A DNA stretch of 64,000 nucleotides from Gordionus sp. m RMFG-2023 (GCF_954871325.1 NC_088777.1:48337366-48401365), one strand, 5' to 3'. Shown: positions 10,437 to 22,356, counted from the first letter of the stretch. Numbers and translations are program-made. The notes: generated from the letters alone by a model not told the origin.

Positions 10437-11828
10437 ATTTAAATTAACCTGAAGATATAAATTTAAAAAGAACGAAGTAAAATTTATTTAAAAAAAATAT
10501 CCAATAAGAATCAAATAAAAATAAAATTATGCGTTATTTTTTTTAAAATAAAAATTTATATATTTTTTTTTCCTAAAATTTATATTGATTAATTATTTAT
10601 AAATCTTATAAAAGTTTTTTTTTTTCATAAAAAAAAATGAAGTAATTAGACAATATTAAAATTCAATTTTTTAAAAAAATAATATTATTAAAATAAAAAG
10701 AGATTATAATATTAAAACTAAACATGCTGAATATATTTTAAATAAAAACTTTTATAAGATTTATATTAATCTATACCAATATCAATATTAGAATTAAAAT
10801 AGATACATAAAGTAAAAAATTTATACATAAAATTTGTATATTATTTTTTTTCTAAAATTTAAATATTATCTTTTTCTAAAATTTATTAAAAATAATTATG
10901 ATTATGTAATTACAAATTATATTAATCAATAAAGTATTAGTAGTTAATTTATTTATACTAATTATTTGTATTCTCTTTAATTCTCAACTGCAACATTCAT
11001 TACCGAAACATTATGTTTTATGGGCATATTCAGTTTATTTTCTTTATTTAGAAATGGTTCTAATCTCCCAATCTTAAATTCTACTAACTATGACAATAAA
11101 TAATTAACGTATATCGTTACTGGATCTCTTAATTATTTTTATTTTCTAAATTCTATTGCCCATTTATAATTTATTCGTTACCCTCCTCTCGCATAACATC
11201 ATTAAGTTGTGATAGTTCATCACTATGATACAATTAGTCACATTGACACTTCATCGAGATGACGTTAACGACGACATTAGGACCCATTTTCAAAGAGCCT
11301 TTTTTTTCCTATAAATATTAAAAATACCATATTCATAATCATAATAATGATCTAATTTCTTTTTATATTAATTAAGATAATTGAAACAAAATTAATTATA
11401 ACGAGATTATATAAAAGATTCAAACCAGATCATAATTTTTTTTAAGTGACATTTAGTTTTAATAAGCCAATGTTTATTTTAAGAAAAGGTAAAATATTTT
11501 GTTATTTAGGTCATATGTTCACAAAAATTAGGTAATAAATACAAACCCGATCTGTATTTATACAAAATAAACCCGGGGTATGCCAATAAATTAAAATTTC
11601 AAAATGCGAAAAATAAAAATTTATTTAGTATAAATATTTTTTTATATATTCTTTTATTAGTCATAAATACGTCATGGCCCATCAGGGCCATGCTTTGGTT
11701 ACCTTAGCCCACCAAAAATATGATATGAATATAATAATTTTACGATCCTTTTTGTAACTTCGCCGCGAATTAGCAGTAACTGTGAATGCAGTATTTTGGA
11801 CAAAAATGCATACGGAGGCGCTATACAC

Positions 11829-12185
11829 TAGTGATCTGCATCGGGCCTTATTTTTAAGCCCGGCCCGGCCCGAACTCGAAATTTAAAAAAAAAATACCGA
11901 CCCAGCCTGGCCCGAATTTAATTAAATATAGAAATCAATCTTTATAATTACTCAAAATAAAAGACATATGTTATATGTCGTTTAGTTTCAATAAATAAAA
12001 TCAAATATTTTTATTTTACATAAAAAATTCAATATAAAATTGATAAATTTAGATATATTTAAAAAAATTTCCAAAGTCCGACCTGAACCGGCCGGAATTT
12101 TCTTAAAAAATATTAGGCCCGGCCCGACCCGGCCCGAACCCGATTATTTTAAATAGAATTAGACCCGTAATTTTGCAGATCTCTA
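11829..12185. mobile_element. hAT-type nonautonomous element in copy A
   Basis: This 357-bp insertion starts TAGTGATCTGCA and ends TGCAGATCTCTA, a 12-bp terminal inverted repeat with one mismatch. It is flanked by the 8-bp duplication CTATACAC / CTATAAAC (one mismatch). The sister site in arm C, read in reverse near 34.65 kb, is unfilled (CTCTACAC then TCCCC), which confirms the boundaries. The interior near both ends is rich in GGCCCGGCCCG-like motifs, unusual in this AT-rich DNA. No coding capacity. An 8-bp duplication is the hAT hallmark. Confidence 0.85.
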
Positions 12186-12715
12186 CTATAAACTCCCCAA
12201 TATTCCTAAGCTTTAAAAATAATTTGTAAAATAATAAATTAGATTCGCGTTTTTTAAAAATGATAAATTGGGAACTCGAAATGAAATAATATAAATATTT
12301 TTAAAATATATAAATTTACTAACATAACGGAAATAATTATTTATTTTTAAAAAAAAATAAAATATTTCTTATATAATAACTAAATTTATCTTTGCCAACT
12401 AAATTATTAAATATCATAATAAATTTGGCTTTGGTAAAAAAATAATATGATTTTTAAAATGTATATTATTTTTACAATAAATTGTCGAAAATTTTGGTTT
12501 GCAATAACGAAATTAGATAAAGACCTATCACTCATCATTAAAATTGGTGAATCAAATCTGAATGTAAAGGATTAGACCTGGACAGATGGGCGAATCGATC
12601 TTTTTATGAATTTTTTGATTATTATATTAAATGTCAATAAATACAAAATATCTAATTTATACTTTTTTTTTGTTATTTCTTTTCTAGTGGAGTTTTTATG
12701 TGGGGTCTAAACTTT

Positions 12716-13489
12716 GGCTAAAAAACAGAATAGTAATAGGCATTGTTGCAGTTATTCAAAATGACAATTAAATAATTGAAATAAAAATATATTATAAGGA
12801 ATGTCCAATTTGAATTTTGTTATTTTATTTTTATTTTTATATAAATGATTATTATTGATATTTTGATTATTTCAAGAATATGCATCAACAAATAATTTAA
12901 TCATCAATTTTATGGTTTTTTAATGGGTTATTTTATTATTTTATATTTAAATATAGACAGTAATTGTTAACGTTTTTGACCAGATCTAGACCAATTTTCA
13001 GGCCTGGCGGTTGATTTCTAGACAAGAATATGTATCAACAAAATATTTTAATTTATTCTACAATTTATGTTATTAGAAAAATTCACATTTTTTCTGCAAT
13101 TTATATAATTATATTATGTAATATTTTTAATTAATTTTTTAAAACTTAATAATATTAATAATCATTCTTATAAGTTTAAATTTAATATTAATTATTCTTA
13201 AGAGATAAAATTTGGAAATATTTATAATTATTTAAAACTGAAAAATATTAATAATTATTGAGATTTCAGGAGTATAGATCAGCATTTTTTATATATACCA
13301 TCTGATTAGAAAAGTACGTAATATTTTTGTTAATGTAATCGATATTTAAATCCTCAAGATATTAACGTGATTTTTTTTATTTTAAAACTAATTTTACCTT
13401 AAAGTATCTTTAACTTTATTGATTGATTTTTTTATTATTTCTTTTATTTTTATACATTATAACACTTTTATTTGATATCTACAACCTAG
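12716..13489. other. AT-rich spacer, no gene seen
   Basis: No gene is supported. A short phrase (AAGAATATG[C/T]ATCAACAAA) occurs near 12,877 and again near 13,024, suggesting a small duplicated segment. Confidence 0.4.
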
Positions 13490-14210
13490 GTTAAGATGTA
13501 GATATCAGGAAGTCAAGTGATATCAAGCTCATGGCGAAGGTTGGAGCTACACATTAAGGTAGCATATGGAATTCAAGAGGAGATAAAACACCTGGGCAAA
13601 GAAAGCTTAGAATAACTGTGAGGCCAAGAAACCTAAGAAGGACTCAAATGGATATGATAAATCTCTTATAAGATACGATGCCTTTACTAAGCAACCCCTC
13701 CTGTACGACAACAGTCAAGACAACCGAACGATAATCTTCACCATAATCGTTTTGACAATCGCTATGACAATCGTCAAGACAACCTTTTTGATAATCGCTA
13801 TAATAATCGTAATGACGACCCTTACGACAATCGTTGTTACAACCATTATAACAATTTCCACGACAACAGACAAGGCTGTTGTTATGACCAGTGTCAAAAC
13901 TGTTATCCACATAATAATAACAGCAGAGGTCTCAATCAACACAACTATTAACGTAGCAATTATCACAGTAATATTCAAAACAGTGGCTTTCCGAGATTTT
14001 TATCTGGGCTCAATTATTACACCTGCAACCATAACAGTAACAGATCTTATAATAATAAAGATCATTCCTTAATTGAACATCAGTAACAATGAACATTGAA
14101 GAAATCGACGAGGATGTTACAAACACTGACCATAAAGAGTACAGTCTTCAAAATTGGACATGAACAATCTGGATGTCGACGACACCAGTATATTTTATCG
14201 CGTTAAAATT
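13490..14210 (+). mobile_element. Fossil gag-like fragment of an LTR element
   Basis: The plus strand has a strongly biased Asn/Asp/Arg/Tyr-rich stretch built from DNR and YNN steps, followed by text resembling MNIEE. This resembles the Asn-rich gag tail and following MNIEE segment of the Ty3-type element at 54.65-58.99 kb. No LTRs or pol are attached. It is broken and old, with several breaks. The assignment rests on compositional resemblance, so it is tentative. Confidence 0.4.
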
Positions 14211-14339
14211 TACGTTTTTTATTATTTTATCACTTAATTTAAATTCAGTCTTGAATAAAGAACATTTTTGTTTTATTTTTCGTTTTGCATAACTTAAAAT
14301 GATTTAATATTTATACCTATATCAATATCTTCTAACCCA

Positions 14340-17040
14340 AATAATAACATTTATTCAACCTCTATTATTCAAGAATGGGTAGATAGATTTAAGAAGGAAA
14401 GTCTCCCACCCATAATAGCTCGCATTCCAAAAGGTGCTTGAATAATATTTTCGCAAAATCTATTAGCTATTTTAACTTTCTTAAATAATAATATCAAATG
14501 TTTAGATACTTGAATTAAACTATTATAATTTATATATTTAAATCTACACCTTCCAACATCAAAATCAAATTTAACACAAAATATCTAAAAAAACATTAAA
14601 TTCAAATGATACTAGGTATTTTGATATACCCAAGATACATTCTTTCAATAAGCTTTTGACAGATAAAAAAAGACTAAGTTTATTGAAAATAAAATCAATT
14701 TATGCAAAATTCAGCTTGTCCCATTGATGTTATGGTCCTCAATGATGAAAAACTCTCATGACCATACAATCTAAACATCCTCAAGATTTTTCACAAATCA
14801 TCCTTCCACCGTCTAATTCCATTCCATTAACTGAGGTGGAAATCTTGGATGCATTTATGTCACTCAAAAAAGATTCATAGAGGCATTGATGGCTTTCGAG
14901 CCATATCTACAAGATATAATTAAACCAACCTTACCCCTATATCAAAATACACTCACACATTTTACTATATTGCATCACTATATTTTTTATAATAATATTC
15001 CTAACACTATTCTGCCCATCATTTTTGGCCCGCTTGATAACCTTAAACTTATCGAATGGGAATATCAGACCTATTGCAGTAGGGTTAGTATTCCAGCGAA
15101 TAATTTCTAAAATATTTATCTTCCGTATAAAATCAAACCTATCCAACCTATTACAACCTAACCAGCTTGGTTTTAATGTTCCTGAAGGATGTGAGGCCGC
15201 ATCATACTCGACGCGTGGCATCCTCCATAATACACATGATCAATGAATCCTCAAAATAGATTTACAAAATGTCTTCATATTCACTTAGAAAGGAACATTT
15301 TATCCCTTCTTTCTATTGAATATTCTCAGAGTATACATCACACATTGTAGCATGTTACAACCAATTTACTTTTTTTAAATTTAATGATTTGATCATTCTC
15401 TCTAAACAAGGCATCCAACAAGAAGATCCATTAGGTCCTGCATTTTCTGTCAGGGCATTCAATTAGTCATAAAAGAAATCTCTTCAAATTGTGACCATAA
15501 ATTAAATGTTTGGTACCTCGATGATGGCACACTAGCGGGCCCATATAATGAAATCGAAAAAATACCTACAATTAAATCGCTTACTCATGACGGGACAATT
15601 AAATCCTAATAAGTGTGAATTTTATTCCCCCTTTGAATCGGACTGCCCATCTAAAAAATTTGCCGTAGTGGATAAAACATACCCACATAGTTTCACCCAT
15701 TGGAGGTGAAAGGGCTATATTTCATTTCAGAGATGAATTTCTTGCCAAATTCAATAGAATGAAAAATATTTTAAAACATTTACCTGCTCATCAGGCTTTT
15801 TATTTACTTAATTTTTTTATTCAATCCTAAAATTTTACACGCCTTTTGTTCATCAAAAATTTTTATGTCTCCCCTGGAACTTGAAGTTCATTTAAAAAAT
15901 ACTTTCGAATCTATTTTAAATATCAAATCATCACTCTCCTGAATGCAAGCTTCCCTACCACCAAAGCTAGGTGGTATAAGTACCAATCCCCCATATCCTT
16001 AAGCATTTTAGCCTTTTTATCCTCAGTTGCTAAATTATTATACACACTAGGAGACTTGGATAGTATCGATCCACATCATACGGCGACATTAGACCTTTGA
16101 AGCAAAAATGCTACAAGCCGCTCATATCCAAATTTATAAGAAAAATAGACTAAAATTTACCATTGATACAGCATTGCGTCGGTCGAATACTTAGACTTCA
16201 AAGCTGTTCAGAAAATTTCCACCGCTCTTTCTCCACCTAAACCCAAACCCAAGTCTACAGAATGACAACAATACGACTCTTTTACCGGATCAAATAATTC
16301 CAACCTCAGCCATATGCCACCTTGGTTACGAATGGTTATAAACAATACCAACTTCTAATTTAGGCTTGTTACTAACAAACGAAGAACTTAGATAGCTATA
16401 AGTTTTCGTTCAGGTTTTGAAATCGTAGCCGACATCATGTGTCCTATGTAAAACTCATATCGATAGCCTTGGACACCACCCCCCTACACTGTCGTTTTCC
16501 AAAAGGCAGATTACCCAGGCGCTATGCCATCAATTCGATCATCAATAGAATCTTGAAATCCACTAATATTTTTTCTACCCTGGAACCCTCTGGCCTTAGC
16601 CCTGATAATCAAACCAGACCTGATGGTATGACACTAGGTCATTGGAATCAAGGTATACCCCCCACTTGAGATTATACATGTGTAGATCACTTTGCCAGAT
16701 CTTTTTCTGCCAACTCCATCGCGAAAGCTGAAAGTACAATTACAAATAAATATAGCCACCTTAATAATATTTTGTTTGTTTCGGTAATCTCAGACACATG
16801 TAGATCATTTGGACCACAAGTCCTAAAATTATTTAAAACAATAGGGCAAATGTTACGTTTAATCACAGGTGATCCAAAAGAAGGCTTTTATCTTCGACAA
16901 AGAATATCTATCGAAATTTGTCTATCCAACTGCATATCCATACATGGGTCATTAAGCCCCGCCGACTATACCAAAATATATTATTTTAAATTATTTTTAT
17001 TTTTTAATTATATATTTTTATATAGAATATAGATATAGTA
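14340..17040 (+). mobile_element. Degenerate LINE copy 3, same RLE-LINE family
   Basis: On the plus strand the order is PPIIARIPKGA near 14.41 kb, GFEPYLQDIIKP near 14.9 kb, GNIRPIAVGLVFQRIISKI near 15.06 kb, QLGFNVPEGCEAASYSTRG near 15.17 kb, the RT active-site box WYLDDGT near 15.51 kb, the endonuclease motifs LEPSGLSPDNQTRPDGMTL near 16.58 kb, and GDPKEGFYLRQRI near 16.87 kb. These match LINE copies 1 and 2 block for block. Many stops and frame changes interrupt it. The orientation is opposite to copies 1, 2 and 4. It begins directly after the gag-like fossil. Confidence 0.75.
16439..16669 (+). CDS. LINE copy 3 endonuclease fragment
   Basis: This 76-residue open frame contains RRYAINSIINRIL, then LEPSGL, then TRPDGMTLGHW. 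It is the counterpart of the RHN and PD-(D/E)XK-like segment in LINE copy 2. The aspartate-bearing strand that should follow is past the stop. It is part of a dead LINE, not a host gene. Confidence 0.6.
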   Translation: MSYVKLISIALDTTPLHCRFPKGRLPRRYAINSIINRILKSTNIFSTLEPSGLSPDNQTRPDGMTLGHWNQGIPPT

Positions 17041-17829
17041 TCTTAATTTAATTTTAATATTTTTTTATAAATATTAAATATTTTTTTAAACATACTATTT
17101 TTATATTGATTTATTTAAAACATATTTAAATTGTTGACAAAAAGAGATATATAAAGACGATATGTTTTTGAATTAAAGAGTCATTGTATTGATTCAGTGA
17201 TAAATTATTTATGCTTCAGTGATATAGAGACAGGGTATTATGTTAATTCAGAGATATTTATTTAAAATATCATTTATGATACTTTTGATATTACTGGGAT
17301 GCGCAGCGTCTATATGAAGGAATATTCAAATGCAAACTCTCTTTAAAAATCAATACTTACCCCCCCCCCCCAATAATTTGCCGTCTTCAACGCCGATTCT
17401 ACATTAATAATTATATTTTTTTATTATAATAGTAGTTACATCATAAATTTTAAAAATAATAATTTAAATTATTAATGCTCTACTAACAACTATCAAAATA
17501 AAAGAGTTATTTTTAAATATGAATTCAATTAACTAACTCACATTTTCAATGAATGCATTATTATAGCATATTGTTTGGTATGAATATGATTTTACTAATA
17601 GAATCTCCAACACTTTTTAATTACTTTTTAAAGGATAGCAGTAACTAATCCTGAAGTTGTTTTATTAGGAAAATATAATTTTACAAAACTACGTTGTTAA
17701 AACAAAAACTTTTGTGAGTTATTATTATAGGTGTATGAGTAATAATTATTGTAAGAAGCTTACAATTTATTATCCAAATTTAATTCTAGCTTAGTACAAA
17801 ATTTTTGTGCTATTACATTCTAATTGCAT
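17041..17829. other. AT-rich spacer with a 12-C run
   Basis: No gene is seen. An uninterrupted run of 12 cytosines at 17,360-17,371 stands out in AT-rich DNA and may be a slippage site or an assembly weak point. Confidence 0.4.
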
Positions 17830-18145
17830 CAGATTAAAGCTTCGTTTGTTGGGTTATTTTCAAGATGAATTCTTGTTAAGTGTACTGCAGCTTCACATCC
17901 ATCGTGTACGACAATACCAAATTGGTAAGGGTTGAGGATGTGTGATGCTTCGTGTTTGATTTTTGAGGAAATATTTTACTACCAATCTGCGATAAGTGAA
18001 ATCAATGCGGATGTTCTTGTTGTGCTTATGGAGTGCGGTGAGTCTGGCTCCAAAGAGCAAGGGGGTTATAAAGCTTGGTACGTCTCCTTTTAAGAATTTA
18101 TTGCATAAGTTGGTAATTTTAGTGAGAATTGAAACATTTGTGCAA
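17830..18145 (-). mobile_element. LINE copy 4, RT fragment only
   Basis: The minus strand reads PSFITPLLFGARLTALHKHN, then YRRLVVKYFLKNQ, then in another frame QFGIVVHDGCEAAVHLTRIH. These are the RT-proximal landmarks of the same LINE family (RPIAIG.. and QLG...GCEAA in the other copies). Both the N-terminal and endonuclease parts are absent, so it is a short internal relic of about 0.3 kb. Confidence 0.65.
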
Positions 18146-18149
18146 ATCA

Positions 18150-18610
18150 CAAATTTATTTTTATCAATTCCTGATTCATAATTATCTAATTCAATACCTA
18201 AATATATCATCTACAAATAATTTCCATATTATCAATTTCACCTCTTTAAGTAATGATTCTATTGTCGATCAAACAAATTTAATCTCGGCAATACCAAGAA
18301 GAAAATATAAAAATTGGAGTTAGAAAAAAATAGATATAGAGAAAAAAAAATAGATATAGAGAAAAAAAAAATAGATATAGAGAAAAAAAAAATAGATAAG
18401 AGAGAAAAAAATAGATATAGAGAAAAAAAAAATAGATATAGAGAAAAAAAAATAGTTATAGAGAAAAAAAAATAGATATAGAGAAAAAAAAATAGATATA
18501 GAGGAATTTTTTTTTATTTATATCCGAGAGAGAGTGAATAAAAATGAAAGATATCGCAATGTATATCAATATGTGTCTTTAATCTATAAATAAATTAAGA
18601 CGCTACATTT
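18150..18610. repeat. Interspersed repeat R, also in both palindrome arms
   Basis: The stretch with TCAATTCCTGATT, then GATTCTATTGTCGATC, then GAGAGAG...ATGAAAGATATCGCAA is found again at about 28,130-28,410 (same strand) and, reversed, at about 40,220-40,460. The family identity is unknown. In this copy the middle is expanded by the microsatellite at 18,318-18,500. Confidence 0.7.
18318..18500. repeat. Microsatellite, about 20-bp AT-rich unit
   Basis: About nine units of ATAGATATAGAG followed by seven to nine A residues. The related copy of repeat R at 28.3 kb has only one such unit, so the array expanded locally. Confidence 0.85.
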
Positions 18611-18958
18611 TTAGTTAAGATAAATTTTACTGAATAATGTAAGGAATATTTGATAGTGAAATCGATTTGAAAATAGTAAATTAAATTGTACCATTACCGG
18701 CATATTGATAAAATTATATTTACAGTGAAACGATACACATGTTTAAATATACTATAAAAGGGGGTAAACAAAATAAGATTTTATTTTTAATATAATAAAG
18801 ATTGAAATTAAATATGGACAAGCAATTAATTAAGAAGATTAATAGTATAGTTGATTACTAATCATTATAAAAAAAATGTGTTAAAATTTAATTCAAAATA
18901 AAAAATTAAAATACTTACATATTAATTATTTTTAATTTCTCTTAAATAATAAAAAAAA

Positions 18959-20044
18959 ATGTTTAATATAGAATCTTTATTATCCAATAGTAATACTAAT
19001 TTTTCCAATTTAAATGAAAACTCCCAATCTTCGTCGAGAATTCAAAGACCAAAAAGAATACACAAATATTGGAATAAAGAAAAAATAGATATAGTTACTA
19101 AAATGTTATCAATGCCAGAAAGAGAACAGATGAAAATTAAAAACATTGCAAAATACGTCGAAATGTCTACAGCATCAGTTCATAAATTTAGACGGGACAC
19201 ATTCCCAGATATAAATGGAGAACCTTTAAAAGAATATAATATTCAAAAAAGAGGAAGTAAAAAGAAAGATTCTTCCATTATTAAAAGAAGTATCATAAGC
19301 CTATTAATGGATAATAACACTTTGACTATTCAGGAGATAATAGAAAAGTTACCTCCTGGTAGTCCAAAAACAAAAACCACAATTAGTAAATATATTAAAA
19401 ATATTGGTTGGTCTAAAAAAAGGGCTGGCAAGGAGCCTGATAGAAGAAATACTCCCGGGGCTATTAATATTCGTCAAATTTATTGTGCAAAGATCTTAAA
19501 TATCCCAAGAGAAAATTTATATTTCTTAGATGAGACTGGAATAAACTTGCATGTTCTACCAATCTACGCCTGGGAGCCATACAATGTCCGTTCAATAATA
19601 AAAATCCCATCCTCTAAGGGTAAAAATGTAAGTATCCTTTGTACAATCGGAATTGGAGGGGTAATTCATTATCAAATAATAGACGGAGCTTATAATGGGC
19701 TATTATTCCGTGATTCTATGACGGAGCTTATTAGTATCCTACCACCAGATGCAATCATTGTAATGGATAATGCATCTATCCATAGAAGCCATCTTATCGA
19801 TTCTTATAAAGGTAGGATTGAATACCTACCACCTTATTCACCTCAGTTAAATCCCATTGAAATTTTTTTTGGAGTTTTGAAAAATAAATTTAGAGCAATC
19901 AATCCCCGCCCTAATTCAAGAGATGAAATTGTTAGGAATATTATTCAACTCTTACACGGATTTATTCCTTATGATTTCCCTAACTTTTACAATCACATGC
20001 AAAGCTATTTGGAGTTGGGTTATCGCGGGCAACTGATTAATTAG
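18959..20044 (+). CDS. Tc1/mariner-IS630-type DDE transposase (361 aa)
   Basis: The protein cuts and pastes its element into TA sites in the nucleus. N-terminal residues about 38-85 and 105-155 look like two helix-turn-helix DNA-binding units. The catalytic core holds D191 (FLDETGINLHV), D270 (IVMDNASIH) and E301 (YSPQLNPIE). The spacing between D270 and E301 is 30 residues, shorter than the usual 34 of Tc1 or mariner; the strand and the YSPxLNPIE block are otherwise standard. ATG at 18959 is the first in frame after the left inverted repeat. No stop or frameshift is visible over the expected family length (about 340-370 aa). It lies centrally between the inverted repeats. Confidence 0.92.
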   Translation: MFNIESLLSNSNTNFSNLNENSQSSSRIQRPKRIHKYWNKEKIDIVTKMLSMPEREQMKIKNIAKYVEMSTASVHKFRRDTFPDINGEPLKEYNIQKRGSKKKDSSIIKRSIISLLMDNNTLTIQEIIEKLPPGSPKTKTTISKYIKNIGWSKKRAGKEPDRRNTPGAINIRQIYCAKILNIPRENLYFLDETGINLHVLPIYAWEPYNVRSIIKIPSSKGKNVSILCTIGIGGVIHYQIIDGAYNGLLFRDSMTELISILPPDAIIVMDNASIHRSHLIDSYKGRIEYLPPYSPQLNPIEIFFGVLKNKFRAINPRPNSRDEIVRNIIQLLHGFIPYDFPNFYNHMQSYLELGYRGQLIN

Positions 20045-20072
20045 GTAATCTTTATAATCGATTTGTATTAAT

Positions 20073-20232
20073 AATTATAATATTAACTCTTTTAATTTCT
20101 AAAAAGGTAACAACATCAAATTCGTGGAACAATGGAATATTTTGATAAATTATAATTATAATATTAACTCTTTTAATTTCTAAAAAGGTACCAACATCAA
20201 ATTCGTGGAACAATGGAATATTTTGATAAATT
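20073..20232. repeat. 81-bp tandem duplication inside the Tc1-type element
   Basis: A unit containing ATTAACTCTTTTAATTTC and CAAATTCGTGGAACAATGG is present twice with a period of 81 bp, just after the transposase stop, with very few differences. A recent slippage or a subterminal motif doubling is likely. Confidence 0.85.
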
Positions 20233-20915
20233 ATAATTATATTTTTTATGTATTAATTATTTTATTGAAATTATTATAAAAGTTTATAGTGTTATCATAT
20301 TTTTATCGAAATAAATGGATATACAAAATAGATTACATTTAAGAAATTCTAAAATATTTTCAAATATTAAAAAGACTTTTTACAAAAAATGATTTAGAAT
20401 TTTAAATGAAATTTAATCAAATATCTTACTTGAGCATTCTCAAAGAAAATATAAAAAAAAATTCATTTTTCATCACAAATTATATATATGTAACACATTT
20501 CTTTTTATAAGGATTAATCAACTATTAATCTTCTTAATTAATTGCTTGTCCATATTTAATTGCAATCTTTATTCTATTAAAAATAAAATCTTATTTTGTT
20601 TACCCCCTTTTATAGTATATTTAAACATGTGTATCGTTTCACTCTAATATAATCATATTTAAAAGAAACAAGTAAATTTAACAAGTTATATTTATTTTAA
20701 ATAAATTTTATTTCTATTTTAAAAAATAAAATAATAATAATGCTAATATGTATATCATCGACTGGTATATATACTGGTATATGTAACAAAACATTTAAAT
20801 TAATACTCAATAAATTATTTTACAAATTTGAATAAACAACACAATATGTAACAAAACATTTAAATTAATACTCAATTAATTATTTTACAAATTTGAATAA
20901 ACAACACTATTAACA

Positions 20916-22356
20916 TTCCCCTCCTCGACAAAGCATCAAGTTGCTGCTCAGAGGGCGCATAAGTCTGTCTGATGGCGTGAGTCCATACGTTTTTGTAGGT
21001 TAGAAAAGTTGCTGTACGTTATCATTATTATAAGGATCAAGTTTGAATATATGGAATAAAATTTTGGAATAAAAGAATTTGGAATAAAATTTTTGAAATG
21101 TAGAATAACATAAGAATGATAAATCAAAAAAATTATATAAAATTTCGCGTTTTTTTTTTAAAATTTTGCGTTTTATATTTTATTAGTAGCGTTTTAATAT
21201 TTAATTAGTAGCGTTTTAATATTTAATTTATTTTTATTTATTTTCAATCTCCTAGGTTAAAATATGCAAATATTATGCACATTTCCCTCTCTTAAAAAAA
21301 ATTTAAATTTCACACAATATTTTTCTAAAATAATGATGTTGAATTTTTACATAACCTTTTGTCTTCAAAAGCTTTATTTCAAAAACATTTTTATCATATT
21401 AAGTATTACTTATAAGGGTTATGTAAATCTATCATGTGATTTAAACCTTTTAATTCATGTTTTAATTACATTTTAATATATTTAAAATTAAAGTTTTATC
21501 TTCTTGTTTAGGATTTTTAATGGTTTATTTTTAATTATATCTAAAAATTCATCTTTAGGTTTAATTAATTTACAACAATTGGTCATCATACAAGAAATCC
21601 AAAAAAAATATCAATATTTCACTAAGAAATTAAGTAAATAATTTTTTAAGGCTTTTATGTGTTCAAATATGTCCATTATTGATTTACATTTAAGTTATTT
21701 TAATAAGTAAATTTATAACATGCCTTTATCTCGGCATAAAATTTTAATTTCAAATAACTTTTCTTCTTACGTGGATTAGAATAATAAGTGATTATCATTG
21801 GTCTCACAATATAGAATTCATAACCTAACGTCCAACTTCCATATTGGTTCTTTCTAGGTTGTCACATTAGGTTAGGTGCTGGTTATCATATTCCAGTCCA
21901 ACATCCAGAGCCAGGACACCATGAAGAAAGAAGCTTTTTGCATGAAAATGCTAAGGTTTGATTCTAGTCATCTCCATAGATTAATCAATAAACACAATAG
22001 GTAGTCATCACAATAGGTAGTCATATAAATAGAGTCATCTCAATGGATTAAGCAATCGTCATAATAGGTAGTCACCACAATAGGTAGTCATATAAATAGA
22101 GTCATCTCAATGGATTAAGCAATCGTCACAATAGGTAGTCAAATCAATAAATAAGGTAGTCATCACAATTTCGAATTTAATTTAATTTTTACTTTTTTTA
22201 TTTTAATTTTAGGCAAATTTTATATTTTCTTCTTTTTTTTTAACAAAAACGTAACGGGCGCCATAAAAGAAACAAATAATTTTTAACAATTAGATTAAAT
22301 TTTATTTCTACTTTAAAAAATAAAATAATAATAATTATAATATGTATATCATCGAC
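20916..22356. other. Gene-poor stretch with 67-bp minisatellite and LTR fragment
   Basis: No gene is supported. A 67-bp unit containing TAGGTAGTCATATAAATAG starts at 22,014 and again at 22,081, with partial copies on either side (about 21,990-22,165). At about 22,269-22,356 there is a second fragment of the LTR-like repeat seen at 20,670-20,756; it ends abruptly where the Ty3-type pol begins. Confidence 0.55.

Larger units (their letters stand above)
8290..12715 (-). repeat. Segment copy A of the 7TM-bearing repeat family
   Basis: This block matches palindrome arm B (from about 30.2 kb) and, in reverse, arm C (to about 37.5 kb), through noncoding flanks as well as the 7TM gene. At its far side it also matches about 34.16-34.43 kb, which arm B lacks. 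Copy A therefore represents a more complete centre-proximal end than B, but it lacks the outer 3-4 kb of arms B and C. It carries its own hAT-type insertion at 11,829-12,185. Confidence 0.85.
18723..20644 (+). mobile_element. Complete Tc1/mariner-type transposon
   Basis: This 1,922-bp element has long terminal inverted repeats, 18,723-18,883 and 20,491-20,644, nearly identical through most of their length and beginning [C/G]AGTGAAACGATACAC. It is flanked by TA on both sides (18,721-18,722 and 20,645-20,646). The related sequence at 27,013-27,125 reads straight through this point with a single TA, so both ends are confirmed by a paralogous empty site. It encodes one uninterrupted transposase. 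Matching ends and an open transposase suggest recent activity. Confidence 0.93.
18630..20915 (-). mobile_element. Fossil LTR (Copia-like?) split by a Tc1-type transposon
   Basis: Outside the nested transposon, about 364 bp (18,630-18,722 and 20,645-20,915) form a TG...CA-bounded unit. On the minus strand it starts TGTTAATAG and is preceded by a purine-rich GAGGAGGGGA, as a polypurine tract would precede a 3' LTR. Related LTR fragments lie at about 22,269-22,356 and 27,014-27,125. Almost no internal region remains, so it is broken and old. The Copia assignment is a guess from layout. Within it, a 65-bp unit starting TATGTAACAAAAC is duplicated (20,780 and 20,845). Confidence 0.5.

Noticed and set aside
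13752-14072. A long open frame rich in Thr, Ile and Val on the plus strand, with a similar one on the minus strand
   Set aside because: It is a frame shadow of the repeated GACAATCGT-like words of the Asn/Arg-rich gag-like tract and has no domain.
18310-18510. Possible CRISPR-like or satellite array
   Set aside because: The units are contiguous and simple, with no unique spacers; it is a microsatellite.
21264-21476. A 70-residue hydrophobic plus-strand frame
   Set aside because: AT-rich chance frame with no motif and no neighbouring exon signals.
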